64,000 nucleotides of DNA, taken from NCBI GenBank assembly GCA_035048485.1, contig CM068583.1, positions 20,497,341 to 20,561,340 of the forward strand, read 5' to 3'. This document shows positions 46,970 to 57,924 of the stretch, piece after piece. Each line of letters opens with the position of its first letter. The stretch's first letter is position 1. Source of the DNA: Pteria penguin. Lineage: Eukaryota; Mollusca; Bivalvia; Pterioida; Pteriidae. The notes under the pieces are model-generated. The model worked only from the letters and a program-made list of their open reading frames with translations, ran no database searches and was not told the DNA's origin. The position numbers and the translations under genes are program-made.

Positions 46970-47545
46970 GTAACGCCATCATCTTTCTGGTGGACAATAT
47001 GCATGTGCAGTTTAATGACAAAGTTTATCAGCAAATTATTGGGATTCCAGTGGGCGGCAGTTGCGCTCCTCGTGTGGCAGACCGGTTTTATACTGTTATC
47101 AGAGGGATTTTATGCATCGACTTAAAAAAATATACACGTTTGAACCTTATTGGTATGTTTAATGACACGTCTATCTAAGTGATATGATAACCCTTATTTT
47201 GAAAGATACACTAGTGGCAAATATGCACCTGAACTTAAGTTGAACAAAGTCATCATATCTTATAAAGAAACAACTTTCTTTAGCACATATATCAAAATTA
47301 TTGACAAAATACTCACAAGCGTTTATGATTAACCTGACGACTTTGGAATTTCCTCTTGCTAAATAGCGATGTCCCTACTAAGAGATTTCCATACAAGAAC
47401 TACAAACTATTTTCACACTCTTGACTTAAATTTACATATACCATAAGGCATAAACCACGAAAGATTTTTGATTTTTGTACAGGTATTATTCAGACATTTT
47501 TGTTAATCGAACTGTGGAAAACTAACTTTTTAGCAGTATGTTTCC
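46970..47545 (+). pseudogene. Penelope-like reverse transcriptase relic
   Basis: An open stretch at 46990-47178 encodes VDNMHVQFNDKVYQQIIG, IPVGGSCAPRVAD and LIGMFNDTS, the fingers/palm segment typical of Penelope-like RTs (usual form GIPMGTNCAP). After a stop at 47176-47178 the same frame goes on with NPYF-, SVYD-DDFG- and, about 47450-47510, HKPRKIFDFCTG-like remnants. The catalytic Y-x-D-D is destroyed. No 5' half and no GIY-YIG domain were found. Many stops: a dead fragment. Confidence 0.75.
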
Positions 47546-48144
47546 CGCAAAATGTGTCATCCTATCTTCTACGCTGATCTGATATAGAAGCTTAAGAGAG
47601 TCAAAGATTACGAGTAGATTGCAATAATCATATCTTGTTATTGAACTCCTCCACAGCCTTGTGCACTTTACAACTTTACATGAGCTGACTATCAGGGTGG
47701 TTGGGACTCGATGACGTGGCCTTGTCTAAACTTATTCAAAGATAATAAGGTCCCGGGACTCGTTCAACTTAAGTAACCTGTTGATCCTTGTTCTCTTTAT
47801 GGAGGATTTCTCATAGAGTTTTAAATGTGTGTTCTATGATTGTACTGCATTTGTGATATACGGGAAAATGAGTCCGTAAACCTGTTAACTACTGTTGTCA
47901 TTTCAATAGACCGTCCTGAGTCGGTACTGCAGTTGCGTTACTATCTAATATTCGTGTGATGTATCTTTATGCGCTTATTCTTTTGTGAACTTGATATGCG
48001 TGGAGACTTTTATTATACAGTAGAATCAGATGTCATCTTCCCTTTGATTTTGAATGATGGATCCAGAGGAGGGATACAGTGATTACAGCCCGTCCCTGTT
48101 TTGGTAGAATTTTTTTAAAGTTCAATTTTGAAAGTAATTTCCAC

Positions 48145-48148
<4 letters not shown>

Positions 48149-48240
<92 letters not shown>
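48149..48240. repeat. (TA)n microsatellite
   Basis: About 92 bases of uninterrupted TA. Confidence 0.95.
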
Positions 48241-48241
<1 letters not shown>

Positions 48242-48762
48242 CAGTGCCATAAATACAGTTTGCTTTAATACTTTAGTGGTTTAGGTACTTTGTATCATAT
48301 ATTAGCTATGGTACACAAAAAGTCTCAGTTTGCCTGTTATATTAGTTGTGTCATTTGTTCTGCCATAACGCAATCTTTTACTTTGGTTAAGTCGTTACAA
48401 AATACAACAATATAATTATATTGAATAGTCAGAGAGTAAATTCGTCACCGATTGCCGTGAACACGATCTAGGGTCAATTCAATTTATTTCATGTATTGAC
48501 GGATTCTGTATCATGAAAAAAGCTTAGCTGAGATCTACAGGAAGCTTTTTATAATAAACATGACTTAACCCGCGATTGTACATGGGATTTAGTCGTGTTA
48601 GTTGCATTAATGATGGATACCAGTGTTTTAGCATGGTACCATGTGTGTCGAGAACTGACTGGTTCTTGAAAAGAATTTTTGAAGAATTCTTATAGTATAA
48701 ACAACATATGCCCTTGCAACAAGAAATGCAAGCAAGATAAAAGGCAAAATTTTCGTTTATTA
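48241..48762. other. Intergenic, nothing recognised
   Basis: AT-rich; no splice-supported exon and no repeat match found. Confidence 0.35.
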
Positions 48763-50209
48763 TACCTTCTGCAAACGAAGTTTGGGGGTATATAGGAATC
48801 ACCTTGTCCGTCTGTCCGTCCGTCCCGATTCGTGCCCGGGCCATATCTTTTTATTGGGTGGATGGATTAAGATAATATTTCTTAATATTGTTGCCCATGA
48901 CCCAAGGGTATGTCCTGGCCTTGGCCCAAGGTCATAAGTCAAAGGTCAAGGTCACTGTGGACTTGGTTGTTAAAACCGTGTCCGGGCCATATCTTTTTAA
49001 TGGGTGGATGGATTTAGATAATATTCCACAGGATTGTTGCCCATGACGCAAGAGTGTGTCATGATCTTGACTTAAGGTCATAGGACAAAGGTCAAGGTCA
49101 CTGTGGACTTAGTTGTTAAAACGGTGTCCTAGCCATATCTTTTTATTGGGTGGATGGATTTAGATAATATTTCACAATATTGTTGCGCATGATCCAGGGG
49201 TGTGTCATGACCTTGAACCAAGGTCATAGGTCAAGGTGATAATAGAAACAATAAGAAAAACTTTGTTCGCACCATAACTTCTCACCCAGTGCACAGATTT
49301 CAATAATATGTTACAGAAGTTTTGCTTAGGATCCAAGGTTGTGTCATTACCTTGAACCAAGGTCAAAGGTCAAGGTCATAATAGACAAAATAAGAAAAAC
49401 TTTGTTGGGGCCATAACTTCTCACACTGTGCACAGATTTCAATAACATTTCACAGAATTGTTGCTTAGGATCCAAAGGTGTCTCATGACTTTGAATAAAT
49501 GTCATAGGTTAAAGGTCAAGGTCATGATAGACACAATAAGTAAAACCTTGTCCGTTCCATAACCTCTTCCCCTGAGCATGGATTTCAATAATATTTCACA
49601 GAATTGTTGCTTAGGATATAAGGGTTTGTGGCGACTTGAAACCAAGTTCCTAGGTCAAAGGTCAAGGTTATAATTGACACGATAAGTATAACCTTGTCCG
49701 GGCCGTAACTTATTTTCCTGTTCACAATTTTTAATAGTATTTCACAGAATTGTTGCTTATGATTCAAGGGTGTGTCATGACCTTGAACCAAGGCCATATG
49801 TCAAAGGTCAAGGCCATAATAGGCACAATAAGAAAAAAATTGTAAGGACCATAACTTCTCATTCTATGCACAGATTTCAATTATATTTCACGGAATTGTT
49901 GCTTTGGATCCAAGAGTGTTTCATGACCTTGAACCGCAGTCATAGGTAAGAGGTCAAGGTCACAATAAACACAATTGTATAACCTTGTCCGGGGCATAAC
50001 TTCTTTCCATGTGCACAGATTTCAATAATATTTCACACCCTTATGTCATAGGTCAAAGATCAAGGTCACAATAGACAGAATAGGTAAAATCAGGTTTTTA
50101 TTGCTTATAACCCAAAATGTGCTTGTAAGTGGGACATCCATTACACTTATACCAGTGATGTATATTGGGATGAATTATTGCATGTTTCTACTTTGTTGCC
50201 GCGGGGGTA
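48763..50209. mobile_element. Element with palindromic head and nine ~145-bp AGGTCA-rich tandem units
   Basis: The head at 48763-48790 is an imperfect palindrome (CTGCAAACGAAGTTTGGGGG), followed by GGAATCACCTTGTCCGTCTG and a GTCC run. Units start near 48832, 48978, 49123, 49260, 49401, 49546, 49692, 49838 and 49982, at a spacing of 137-146. Each has CCATA(T/A)CTT, a GGATTTMRATAATATTTCACA stretch, ATTGTTGCY, GTGTCATGACCTTGAACCAAGG and AGGTCAAAGGTCAAGGTCA. The end GTTGCCGCGGGGGTATTTGTCCCGTTAGGAC matches the element at 36620. No coding frame. Confidence 0.8.
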
Positions 50210-50246
50210 TTTGTCCCGTTAGGACTGCTCTAGTTTAGATTAATTG

Positions 50247-50414
50247 ATATGGAGTCATATTTTACACATTTTTCATTCGCTATAAAACTCATAACTACTT
50301 TACGATACAAAAATTAGATACAGGCTTGGTATATGAAGTCATATTTTACACATTTTTCCTTCGATATAAAACTCATAACTACTTTGCGATACAAAAATTA
50401 GGGACAGGTTTGGT
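50247..50414. repeat. 84-bp direct duplication that includes a SINE 5' end
   Basis: 50247-50330 and 50331-50414 are near-identical (ATTTTACACATTTTTC, AAACTCATAACTACTTT, GATACAAAAATTAG). The first copy ends ACAGGCTTGG and the second runs ACAGGTTTGG into the SINE body, so the first bases of the SINE are part of the duplicated block. Confidence 0.85.
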
Positions 50415-50557
50415 GTAGTGGTTAAGCGCTTGGCTTGCAGCGCCGACGTTCGGGTTCGATTCTCGGATTGCGTCACTATGTTTAAGAGGTTGGTCATCTG
50501 CTTCCATGTCGCGATATAACTGAAAAATTGTGAAAGCGAGGTAAAACACCAGTCAAC
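50401..50557 (+). mobile_element. SINE family B, plus strand
   Basis: A box TGGTGTAGTGG, B box GGTTCGATTCT-like (GGGTTCGATTCTC), ACTATGTTTAAGAGGTTGG, CTTCCATGTCGCGATATAACTG, and end GTAAAACACCAGTCAAC. No clean target duplication, perhaps because of the 84-base duplication at its 5' side. Confidence 0.9.
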
Positions 50558-51604
50558 AAAATTTTTCTAAATTGATTGATTGATTGATGAAAGTAGAAAT
50601 ATCTAGAACTTTGCACGTTGTTTTAGGTTGGAAAAGGTGGATGTAGAAAAATGTAGAAGCAAATCACATATACTAGATGTATAATATGTGCTTACGGTAC
50701 ATATATTATTCTGTATATGTTATGACCTTCACTCAGTGTTATGCATTTTAAAAGATCAAGGTCACCATTCAGTTATTGGAAATCTGTTTGTCCCACCCAC
50801 CCATTATACTTGGTATAAGTACCCTATAAGGTATGACCTTGACTCAGGGTAATGTATCAGAAGGTAAAGATTAATTTTATCTTAGGAGATATTTGCTAGT
50901 CTATGATCTTACTCGCTTCATTAGGATTTGTTCATACTTAGTAGAAAGTTTTCTTTAAAAAAGGGAGTGAAACATGATTTTGAATCAACATTATATATCC
51001 AAAATGAAGGTCACCATCAACTTTGATAAAATTTTGTTGCCCGTCCCATAATTTATACATACTTTATTGAAACACATTGTTACTTAGGAAAATGTGCGAA
51101 ATGGAAAGGTTGTGTGTACCTTGACAACACGATCACGCACTTTAGGTCGAAGTCACTATCAAAACAGGTGAAAATTTTAGTGTCATGCTTAAGATATAGG
51201 ACTGAAATTCAGTTTGTGAAAAATTAAAAATCCATTTCCTTTTTATTGTGTATGACAGTATTAAACAAGAGTTACTTTGAAGGAAGGTACTTCTGTGAAA
51301 TTAAGCGGACGTGTTATACAACAAAGCCTCTCAAAGGTGTTGCTATGATAAAAAGGTTGTTAACGTGTTTCCCTTTCAGCCTTGCACTGTCATAGATGAA
51401 ACATAATTTTAGGTATGTGTGACCGTGTATGTCGCCTGTTATATCATGACTTTTTGCAAGCTCATTGAACGATAAAACTTCCTAGTGTGAAAATGTTCAT
51501 TTATCTGCTTAATTCTTTTATCCGCCCACTATCCTCGTTATTAATACGTTACACTGTCATAGTTTAGATAACCTATCTTAAAACAGGAAGAAATTATAAA
51601 GAAA
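50558..51604. repeat. Dispersed AAGGTCA-type repeat remnants, no gene seen
   Basis: TATGACCTTGACTCAGGGT-, AGATCAAGGTCACCAT- and GTCCCATAATTTATACATACTTTATTGAAACAC-like words recur irregularly from 50725 to about 51240. Unit boundaries could not be fixed. Confidence 0.4.
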
Positions 51605-51795
51605 TATACGATGGCGGATTCAGGAGTTGACAATTGGAAGAAAGTAAGAATGGAAAAAAGGGGGGTATGCATTTTGTGAGAAGCCGGAGTTGTTTAATGA
51701 TAGATTTAATCTTAAATGAATTTGGGTAAAAAGAAAGAGGGAAAGAGGTAGAGTGTTTGAATTTCTAGCACCTCCTCTAAGTCCGCCATAGCACA
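51605..51795. mobile_element. Possible hAT-like MITE remnant (TGGCGGA ends)
   Basis: TGGCGGATTCAGG at 51612 matches the ends at 21032 and 16575 over 13 bases. An inverted TCCGCCAT with CTCCTCTAA lies 170 bases away near 51774-51790. The inverted repeat is imperfect. The left end also reads as ATGGCGGATTC with a following GTAAGA donor, so an alternative is the start of a real gene (see the exon at 52082). Confidence 0.35.
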
Positions 51796-52081
51796 TCATA
51801 CAGATTTCGAGTCCATATTTTGGTTAGTTCCTGTCCAAGTACGGCATGAGGATGCAATCCCTTATCATGTCTCTGCATCCACCTCTGGTAAATATCGCCA
51901 TGTAGCACCTGCATCCGCTGCCATTTAATGTGGATACATCTCCCACATGTATATACCTTACCGTCCATGTTCTGTTGCCACTTAGGAACTCAAACAGTCC
52001 TGCTGAAATCTCAAAGGAATTATTGACTATCAGTGTAAGGTGACTTCGTTAGGCGCCATATATTATGTCATGTGTGTGTAG

Positions 52082-52274
52082 GGCATTGATCCATTGGACC
52101 TATACGCTCTCTGTAACAGTGACATTTCTTTGATAGAAACGAGAGATTTGTCCGTGAAAGAGGAGAGTAGAGAACATTGGAGGAATCGACTCAACCCTAG
52201 TTTTGAGGAAGGAAGGAAGACACCGTTCTGCTCCCGTCATTCCAGTAAAGCTTTAGACGATGAAGTGGACATAG
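52082..52274 (+). CDS. Candidate coding exon of an unrecognised gene (64 codons)
   Basis: Acceptor TGTGTGTGTAG at 52071-52081, open frame from GIDPLDLYALCNSDISLIET to SKALDDEVDI, and donor ATAG|GTAAGG at 52275. The composition is charged and non-repetitive, unlike most chance frames around it, and I recognise no domain. A phase-compatible terminal exon (52552-52580, LFSDAVLL then stop, after ACATTTACAG) and a phase-compatible start (ATG at 51611, MADSGVDNWKK, donor GTAAGA at 51644) would give a small soluble protein of about 85 residues. The start lies in sequence resembling a MITE end, so the model is tentative. Confidence 0.35.
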
Positions 52275-52551
52275 GTAAGGCGCTTTTGTAAATGTAGTAT
52301 CCTGTTCTTTGAGAGGAAAAGGGGGATGACATGCGATGTGTATGTTAATTACACATATCCTATTAATAAAGGGAGAGGGCATATCACAGTATTGCGACAC
52401 TATGTAAATTTATGTAAAATATATGAAAACCTTCAAATTATTGTAATGAATCAAACGTTTGATTATATATGATACTGTTTATGAACTCAAGATATAGATC
52501 ATGAAAGGAACCTGCTATTATCAAAATCGTGTTTATAATTAACATTTACAG

Positions 52552-52580
52552 ATTTATTTAGTGATGCAGTGCTGTTATAA
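52552..52580 (+). CDS. Candidate terminal exon of the same unrecognised gene
   Basis: After TTTACAG (acceptor at 52550-52551), AT completes a split codon to Asp, then LFSDAVLL and TAA at 52578-52580. The junction reads EVDI-D-LFSD. This depends wholly on the exon at 52082 being real. No nearby AATAAA was noted. Confidence 0.2.
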
Positions 52581-54181
52581 TTCGACCATCTCCGTGATGT
52601 AAGAATTACACAATAGTTGAATCCTTAAGTGGCACACAATCTCAGAAACACTTTTTTCCTCAGGACATCGAATTATTATCAAAGCTGCAGTGCTGCAATT
52701 TATATATGAACAACGCTTTAATTCCATTCATTGATGTTTTCTCCTTCCTCGCTGAATGTAAACAACGTGAAAAACATGCGGCGATGATCGGCGACATTCC
52801 TGGTTGGGACATGCAACAATAGGTCTTAACTGATGTACGAAAATCTTGCATAAAATATTTGTGTTTAAGATATATCAACCATGCACCGGGTTCACCGTGA
52901 CCTAATTTTAGTACGTAGCAAGAGTTGGTAAGGTAAGGTAGTGCAATATTTACATGTGCTTCGGTCTTGCTTTTTATGATAGAATATTTTAGTGCTCAAG
53001 GATTGCATATTTTCTAGCACATCTGTCGAACGGCTGTATGTGGTACAATGAGTGTGTAAATCAAGGTTAGTACACGAAGGTGATGGTCCACATTTGTTTA
53101 TTATATATTTATTTACATTTTCACATGGATATTGTTGAGTGAAGAATTATCGATCGATATCAAGGTCATGCGATCTTGAGTAAGTGGATGCTATTTATTT
53201 CTATCGAATTTCGCCGTACATAACATTCCATTTGAGGATCAGTCTCGAGACAATAAATATTTATAATCAGAATTTCATAAAACTTAAAGTATACAGTAAG
53301 TGCTTGTGATATCAAAAACGTTTCCCCCCACCTTTTCCTGGTTGAACACGGCTTTGTATAAATCAGGTAGTTAATCTATATGTATTTCATTATATAATTC
53401 CTTTGAATCCCACAATTTATTTCACTGAGGGACATAGTTCAGGTTCATTTTCATGTATCAATTTTCAATGATCTGCATTGACAGTGCAATACAAAGTACC
53501 TTTGATAGATGAATAATCTATGTAATAATAAGTGTAATGAAATTTTATCGATTTTTATGCGTTGAAAATAAAATGTATAATGAATATTTATCCATACAGA
53601 AAATAAATCTAATCGCGCACTCATTCATAAATTTTTAATTTTCACATGCTGTTATACGTAGATTCAGTTAATTTACGACACGGTATCTTCTTTGTACAAG
53701 TTTTTAATTAAATGGGAATGTTCAAAATTTTCGGATGCGCTCTGGACAGGTAACGATTAAGTTTGTTATGGTAAATAATACATAGTTCAAATACTTTGCA
53801 TTTTCTTAATACAGAGTTGACGTAACTCAGTCGCAGCGTGCTCGGTTCGAGACTGAGAGAGCATGCGCTCGATTGTTGTTAATTGATTTTCAATTTCCTG
53901 TCCATCGGTGGGAACTTCAACGCAAGTCTTTGTCACAATATATACGTTTACACACTTTAGAATCGGCACTTTGCTTTGGGGTGACTGTTGGATATATCTT
54001 AATTTGAGGCAATGCATCAAGGAGATTTTGCTTCTGTATGATTTCATCGTAACTGTTTATTTTGTGATCACCTTTTCGTTCTATCCAAACCTTATTATTT
54101 CCACTCACAATGTTTTAATACTCTTCCGCCTGAAGTCCCAGGGTTAAAGTACAATGTGGGTCATTGTGACTACAGGCGTCA
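52581..54181. other. Intergenic, AT-rich; one coding-like minus-strand stretch
   Basis: The minus-strand frame at 54047-53787 ends with a helical, charged segment (QEIENQLTTIERMLSQSR, then ATELRQLCIKKMQSI and stop). An overlapping frame at 54108-53917 is also open. No initiator context or acceptor is clear, and TTTATTTTGTGATCACCTTTT at about 54055 recurs at 54348, so the area may be repeat-derived. No function is assigned. Confidence 0.25.
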
Positions 54182-55030
54182 ACATTATACGTGTTTTCGT
54201 CATAGTTAAGAATAGAAAAAGACATACAACGAAATTTAAAGCGCCCAAATTCGAAATTGAAAATGCGAAGTTCACCTACCGGTTTCTAGAATAGGTAAGT
54301 CCACTTTCCAATAATTTAGTATTCATGTCTCAGTAAAAGCCTCTGTTTATTTTGTGATCACCTTTTTTGTAATCTAAGCCTAATTTGCACATTAAGATAC
54401 TTAAGTTCGGACGGTACTTTCCGCACTGTCAAACGTCTTGCTGTCTTTTTAGCCATCTTTCGGTTTAATAGTATGCGCATGAGCAAGTTGGTGCAGACTG
54501 GCACTGAATAGTGCATATTTAATTAAATATTCTATATAAATAATTTAGGGTTAATTACGCGAATATTTAAAGTTATTGTTCAAATTTAAAGATAATTTAT
54601 TCAAAACGACATGGAATAATTTTATAAATATAAATAAATCACTAGAATCCAAACTGAAAGTATGTCAACTTTGTATGTATATATATAACGTAGTTTTGAC
54701 GTATATTATTCAGTGCGAGTTTACACCTGTCTGCACATGCGCATACCACTCAAACCGAAAATTGGCTACAATGACAGAACTTACATATTTTGTTCGTATG
54801 AAGGTACCGTGTAAACTTTAATGTTTTAAAGTGCAGATGGACTTTGGTTGGCAAAAGTAGACGATAACAGTACAGACGTTTTTTGAGATTTGCATACCAA
54901 AATGTTGGAAATTGGACTTAAATAAGTCGACTTATCGGTATGTGTGCATTTTCAATTTTGAATTTTGGCGCTCTGAATTCCAATATTTTCCCTTGGTTAT
55001 CGTTAACTATGACGAGAACATTAACGTAAT
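54182..55030. mobile_element. Long imperfect foldback, about 850 bp
   Basis: Left and right halves pair in reverse orientation along most of their length, with many mismatches. Markers: TTTTCGTCATAGTTAA (54194) against TTAACTATGACGAGAA (55003), GCGCCCAAATTCGAAATTGAAAATGC (54241) against the complement near 54946-54971, TCGGTTTAATAGTATGCGCATG (54460) against CATGCGCATACCACTCAAACCGA (54738), and GCACTGAATA (54500) against TATTCAGTGC (54707). The centre is AT-rich. No transposase. Confidence 0.75.
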
Positions 55031-57924
55031 ACCTATATAAATGCATGATATCAGCGGTCTGTGGTTGACAACGAGGTGGATAAGATCCTTCATATTTTAT
55101 GGCTCTCCCATCGATTGTTTTCTTTTAATTTAATTATTTTTAATTGTCCGTATAACGCCTAATTGGTGTGCAAAGTACGGGACAAACGTTTATCTATTTT
55201 TATATAGACAATGCCGATTTCTAAACATAATTGGAGCCGCACGTAAACGGACAGAACACGGTTACTTCTGCTTCAATATTTCGAGTAATTTCTGACTGAT
55301 AAAGAGGTCGGTTTTTAATTGGATTGATATTATCATAGATGTAATTAAATTATAATGTCCATCGATGTATAGACAAAAATTGGTGTACAAAGTGCAAAGT
55401 ACAGTTCATACATCGGGTTGTTGTTTTGAATTCTTCGTTTTTTGGTCGTTACAATATGCTGTGGGGAACACGTGGAACGCAGAAAATACCTCCTCGTGTA
55501 TAAATAGTGCGTCGATATTTAGAAAAAGCGTGATTAGATTTACTTTTAGTACTTATAATTCATATTGTACGAGTCAATGCAAGATAAGTTTGATCAGATG
55601 AGAAAATAGATGTGCCGTTATTCCATCGATTTAGACGAGTTATATTCATAAAGTCTTTCCGAATACTCGACGGAAAGTCCCGAAAAAGTACGATTAACAT
55701 TATGGTGTAGCTGTGCCGTAATAAGAAGTACACTACTAGTCCGTACTAGTGTCCGTTGTATTATAATTAATAAAACTTGAGAATACCGCTTCTATTTATA
55801 ATAGTGGAATTCGAAGTACTCTACAATCTTCTCGTCACAACGATAAACAAACGTCTTGGTAGTTGTTGATGTGTAATGCTACTAAAAATAGCCAATTATT
55901 TATAGATCTACATGTGTAGACGTGGTTTTCCCCAAATGTACATGTACAGCGGGAGACTTTGTCCAGATTGCTAATTTCATACTACTGTCAAGGTCAAAAG
56001 TGATATATAGTTCATTCGTCTGTTACATTTCCAAAACGGACCGTCATACGATCGGATGCTTAGCTGGGCCCATGGTTATGCGGATTTTACCTCGTATATT
56101 TCGGGAAGTGCTTGGAGTTTTTAAATGAAATTTGGTGTCATTGTACATTAATTCTTTATGTGTGAATGGGCGAAAGCCCGAAGGCGATGCATCAAGTCCT
56201 TCATTGTTTTTGTTTGTTCTGTTCAACGCAGACCGTGTTTTTGTCAGTACTGATCCTAAACATTACACGCTTGGTGTGTGATCTCTTGGTGGATCACGAC
56301 TTTATTACCTTTGATGTACTTGACCATGCAATTCCGACCTTGAGGACTTTGTCCTTTCATGTTTTTGTTTGTTTGGAGTTTTTTTTTCTGTACATTGCAA
56401 GACAAAAAATATTAAATTGTGAAACCCGAGGGAATAAACCTGAAGACATTTTTTTTTCGAATCGTACTTGAAAACTTAAAAGCCAATCTTCATGGTGAAA
56501 AGATTTAAACCAATGCTTCATATCATTAGAATTTTATGTGCTGAGATCAAGGTGTTGTGTGTTATCCATATAGATTTCATTCCAGTATTTCGTTATAAAT
56601 TCATAAGACCATAATTTCATGATTTGCATTCTTAAATGTATTTATAATTTCTTTAAAAAGTAATTGACGTATAAAGCTACATTGTTGAACATCATTTGCT
56701 AGTACAAATATATATATGTATATGAAATTTGTACTCTTACAGTTGGTTTTTTAGCGAGGGGGGGGGGGGGGCAATGGTCGAGTAAGCTGCGTTTGAACTC
56801 ACTCTTGCACATTATCTTTGTTTTCGGTTCGTATGTGGGGTCAATGGGACGGTATACCGTTTTAATTTCGACAAGTCGTCAAGTTTTCTGCGATCATTCG
56901 GGCTTCATCCACTATAAAACCGACCAGTATAAGTTCTTGCCTACATATCGTGGTTTGACTATAGTATTGCTGAAAGCGATATTAAACTCGTCGACCAATC
57001 CACCAAACATCTTCAGAAATTTCTTTACCGATGAGTTTTTTCCCATCACTTTACTTAAAGATCTGATAATAACCTTGAATGTGATCTGGATATCTGGTAA
57101 ATACATGCAGTACACATTTACGATTTACGTCTTGTTTAAAATCTATTGCGTATGATCTATAACAAATGTCAAAATACAGTTTATCATGTTAATATACGGT
57201 AATGTGGTATTTATTTGATTGTTTTTAATATTCCGTCATCAAACTTATACATGTACAGAGCATTAATGTCTGTGATTAAGTCTAATTTTGAAATGCCTCT
57301 TCAGCTAGATCTCGGCATTTGATATAAACGAAAGTTTATAATATAAAGTTTATAAATGAAAGTCGTCCACTGTTTTTCATCCATTAACTAAGACCGAAAT
57401 ATTTAAGTATCGTTTGCATGTGACACGGTAAAACTATGCTACCGAACTTGAACTTTCAATAAGTATCATTGTCTTCTTAAATCACTCAACGGAAAGTCTA
57501 AATACCACAAAAGATCTCATTTATAAGTGAAATCTTTATGTGAAATGACAATTCATCAAATTATAGATCGGTTGCCCTTTTGAATTCTGAAGAAAGTTTT
57601 GACAGAAACCAGGAAGTTGGGCTAGTGGGACATGAATGACGTGCTTTTACATTCAGTAGTCATATATGATAATACAGATTTATAAAATTGGTATGTAAGA
57701 TTGCACCAGTAATTTCCCAGTGGGGTCTTGATGTTCATTTAACATTTCTTGGTCCGGACAAGAATATTATACCCAATGGTCCTAATATCAAACATCAGAA
57801 ATCAACAGCGTATTGTATCAGAAATGTTGTTATTTGATGGATTTAAAAAATATGTTATCTGATTTTGTTGTTTTTGTCAAAACCCGACAAAGGATTATTT
57901 CATTTTCATATTCGGATGTATTGT
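55031..57924. other. Intergenic, no gene seen
   Basis: Contains a run of 15 G near 56757-56771. The 120-codon + strand frame at 56793-57155 and its antisense frame (57115-56912) show no motif that I can name. No SINE or inverted repeat was found. Confidence 0.35.

Noticed and set aside
48524..48844. 106-codon minus-strand frame
   Set aside because: Its start overlaps the GTCC run and head of the element at 48763; composition otherwise low-complexity.
51777..51968. Coding-like minus-strand frame (GRCIHIKWQRMQVLHGDIY...)
   Set aside because: Hydrophilic and plausible by eye, but no family recognised, and it overlaps the end of a MITE-like remnant; kept out for lack of support.
56793..57155. 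120-codon + strand frame and a 67-codon antisense frame
   Set aside because: No recognised domain, no signal of splice sites or start context, AT-rich composition. Could be a decayed TE but I cannot support it.
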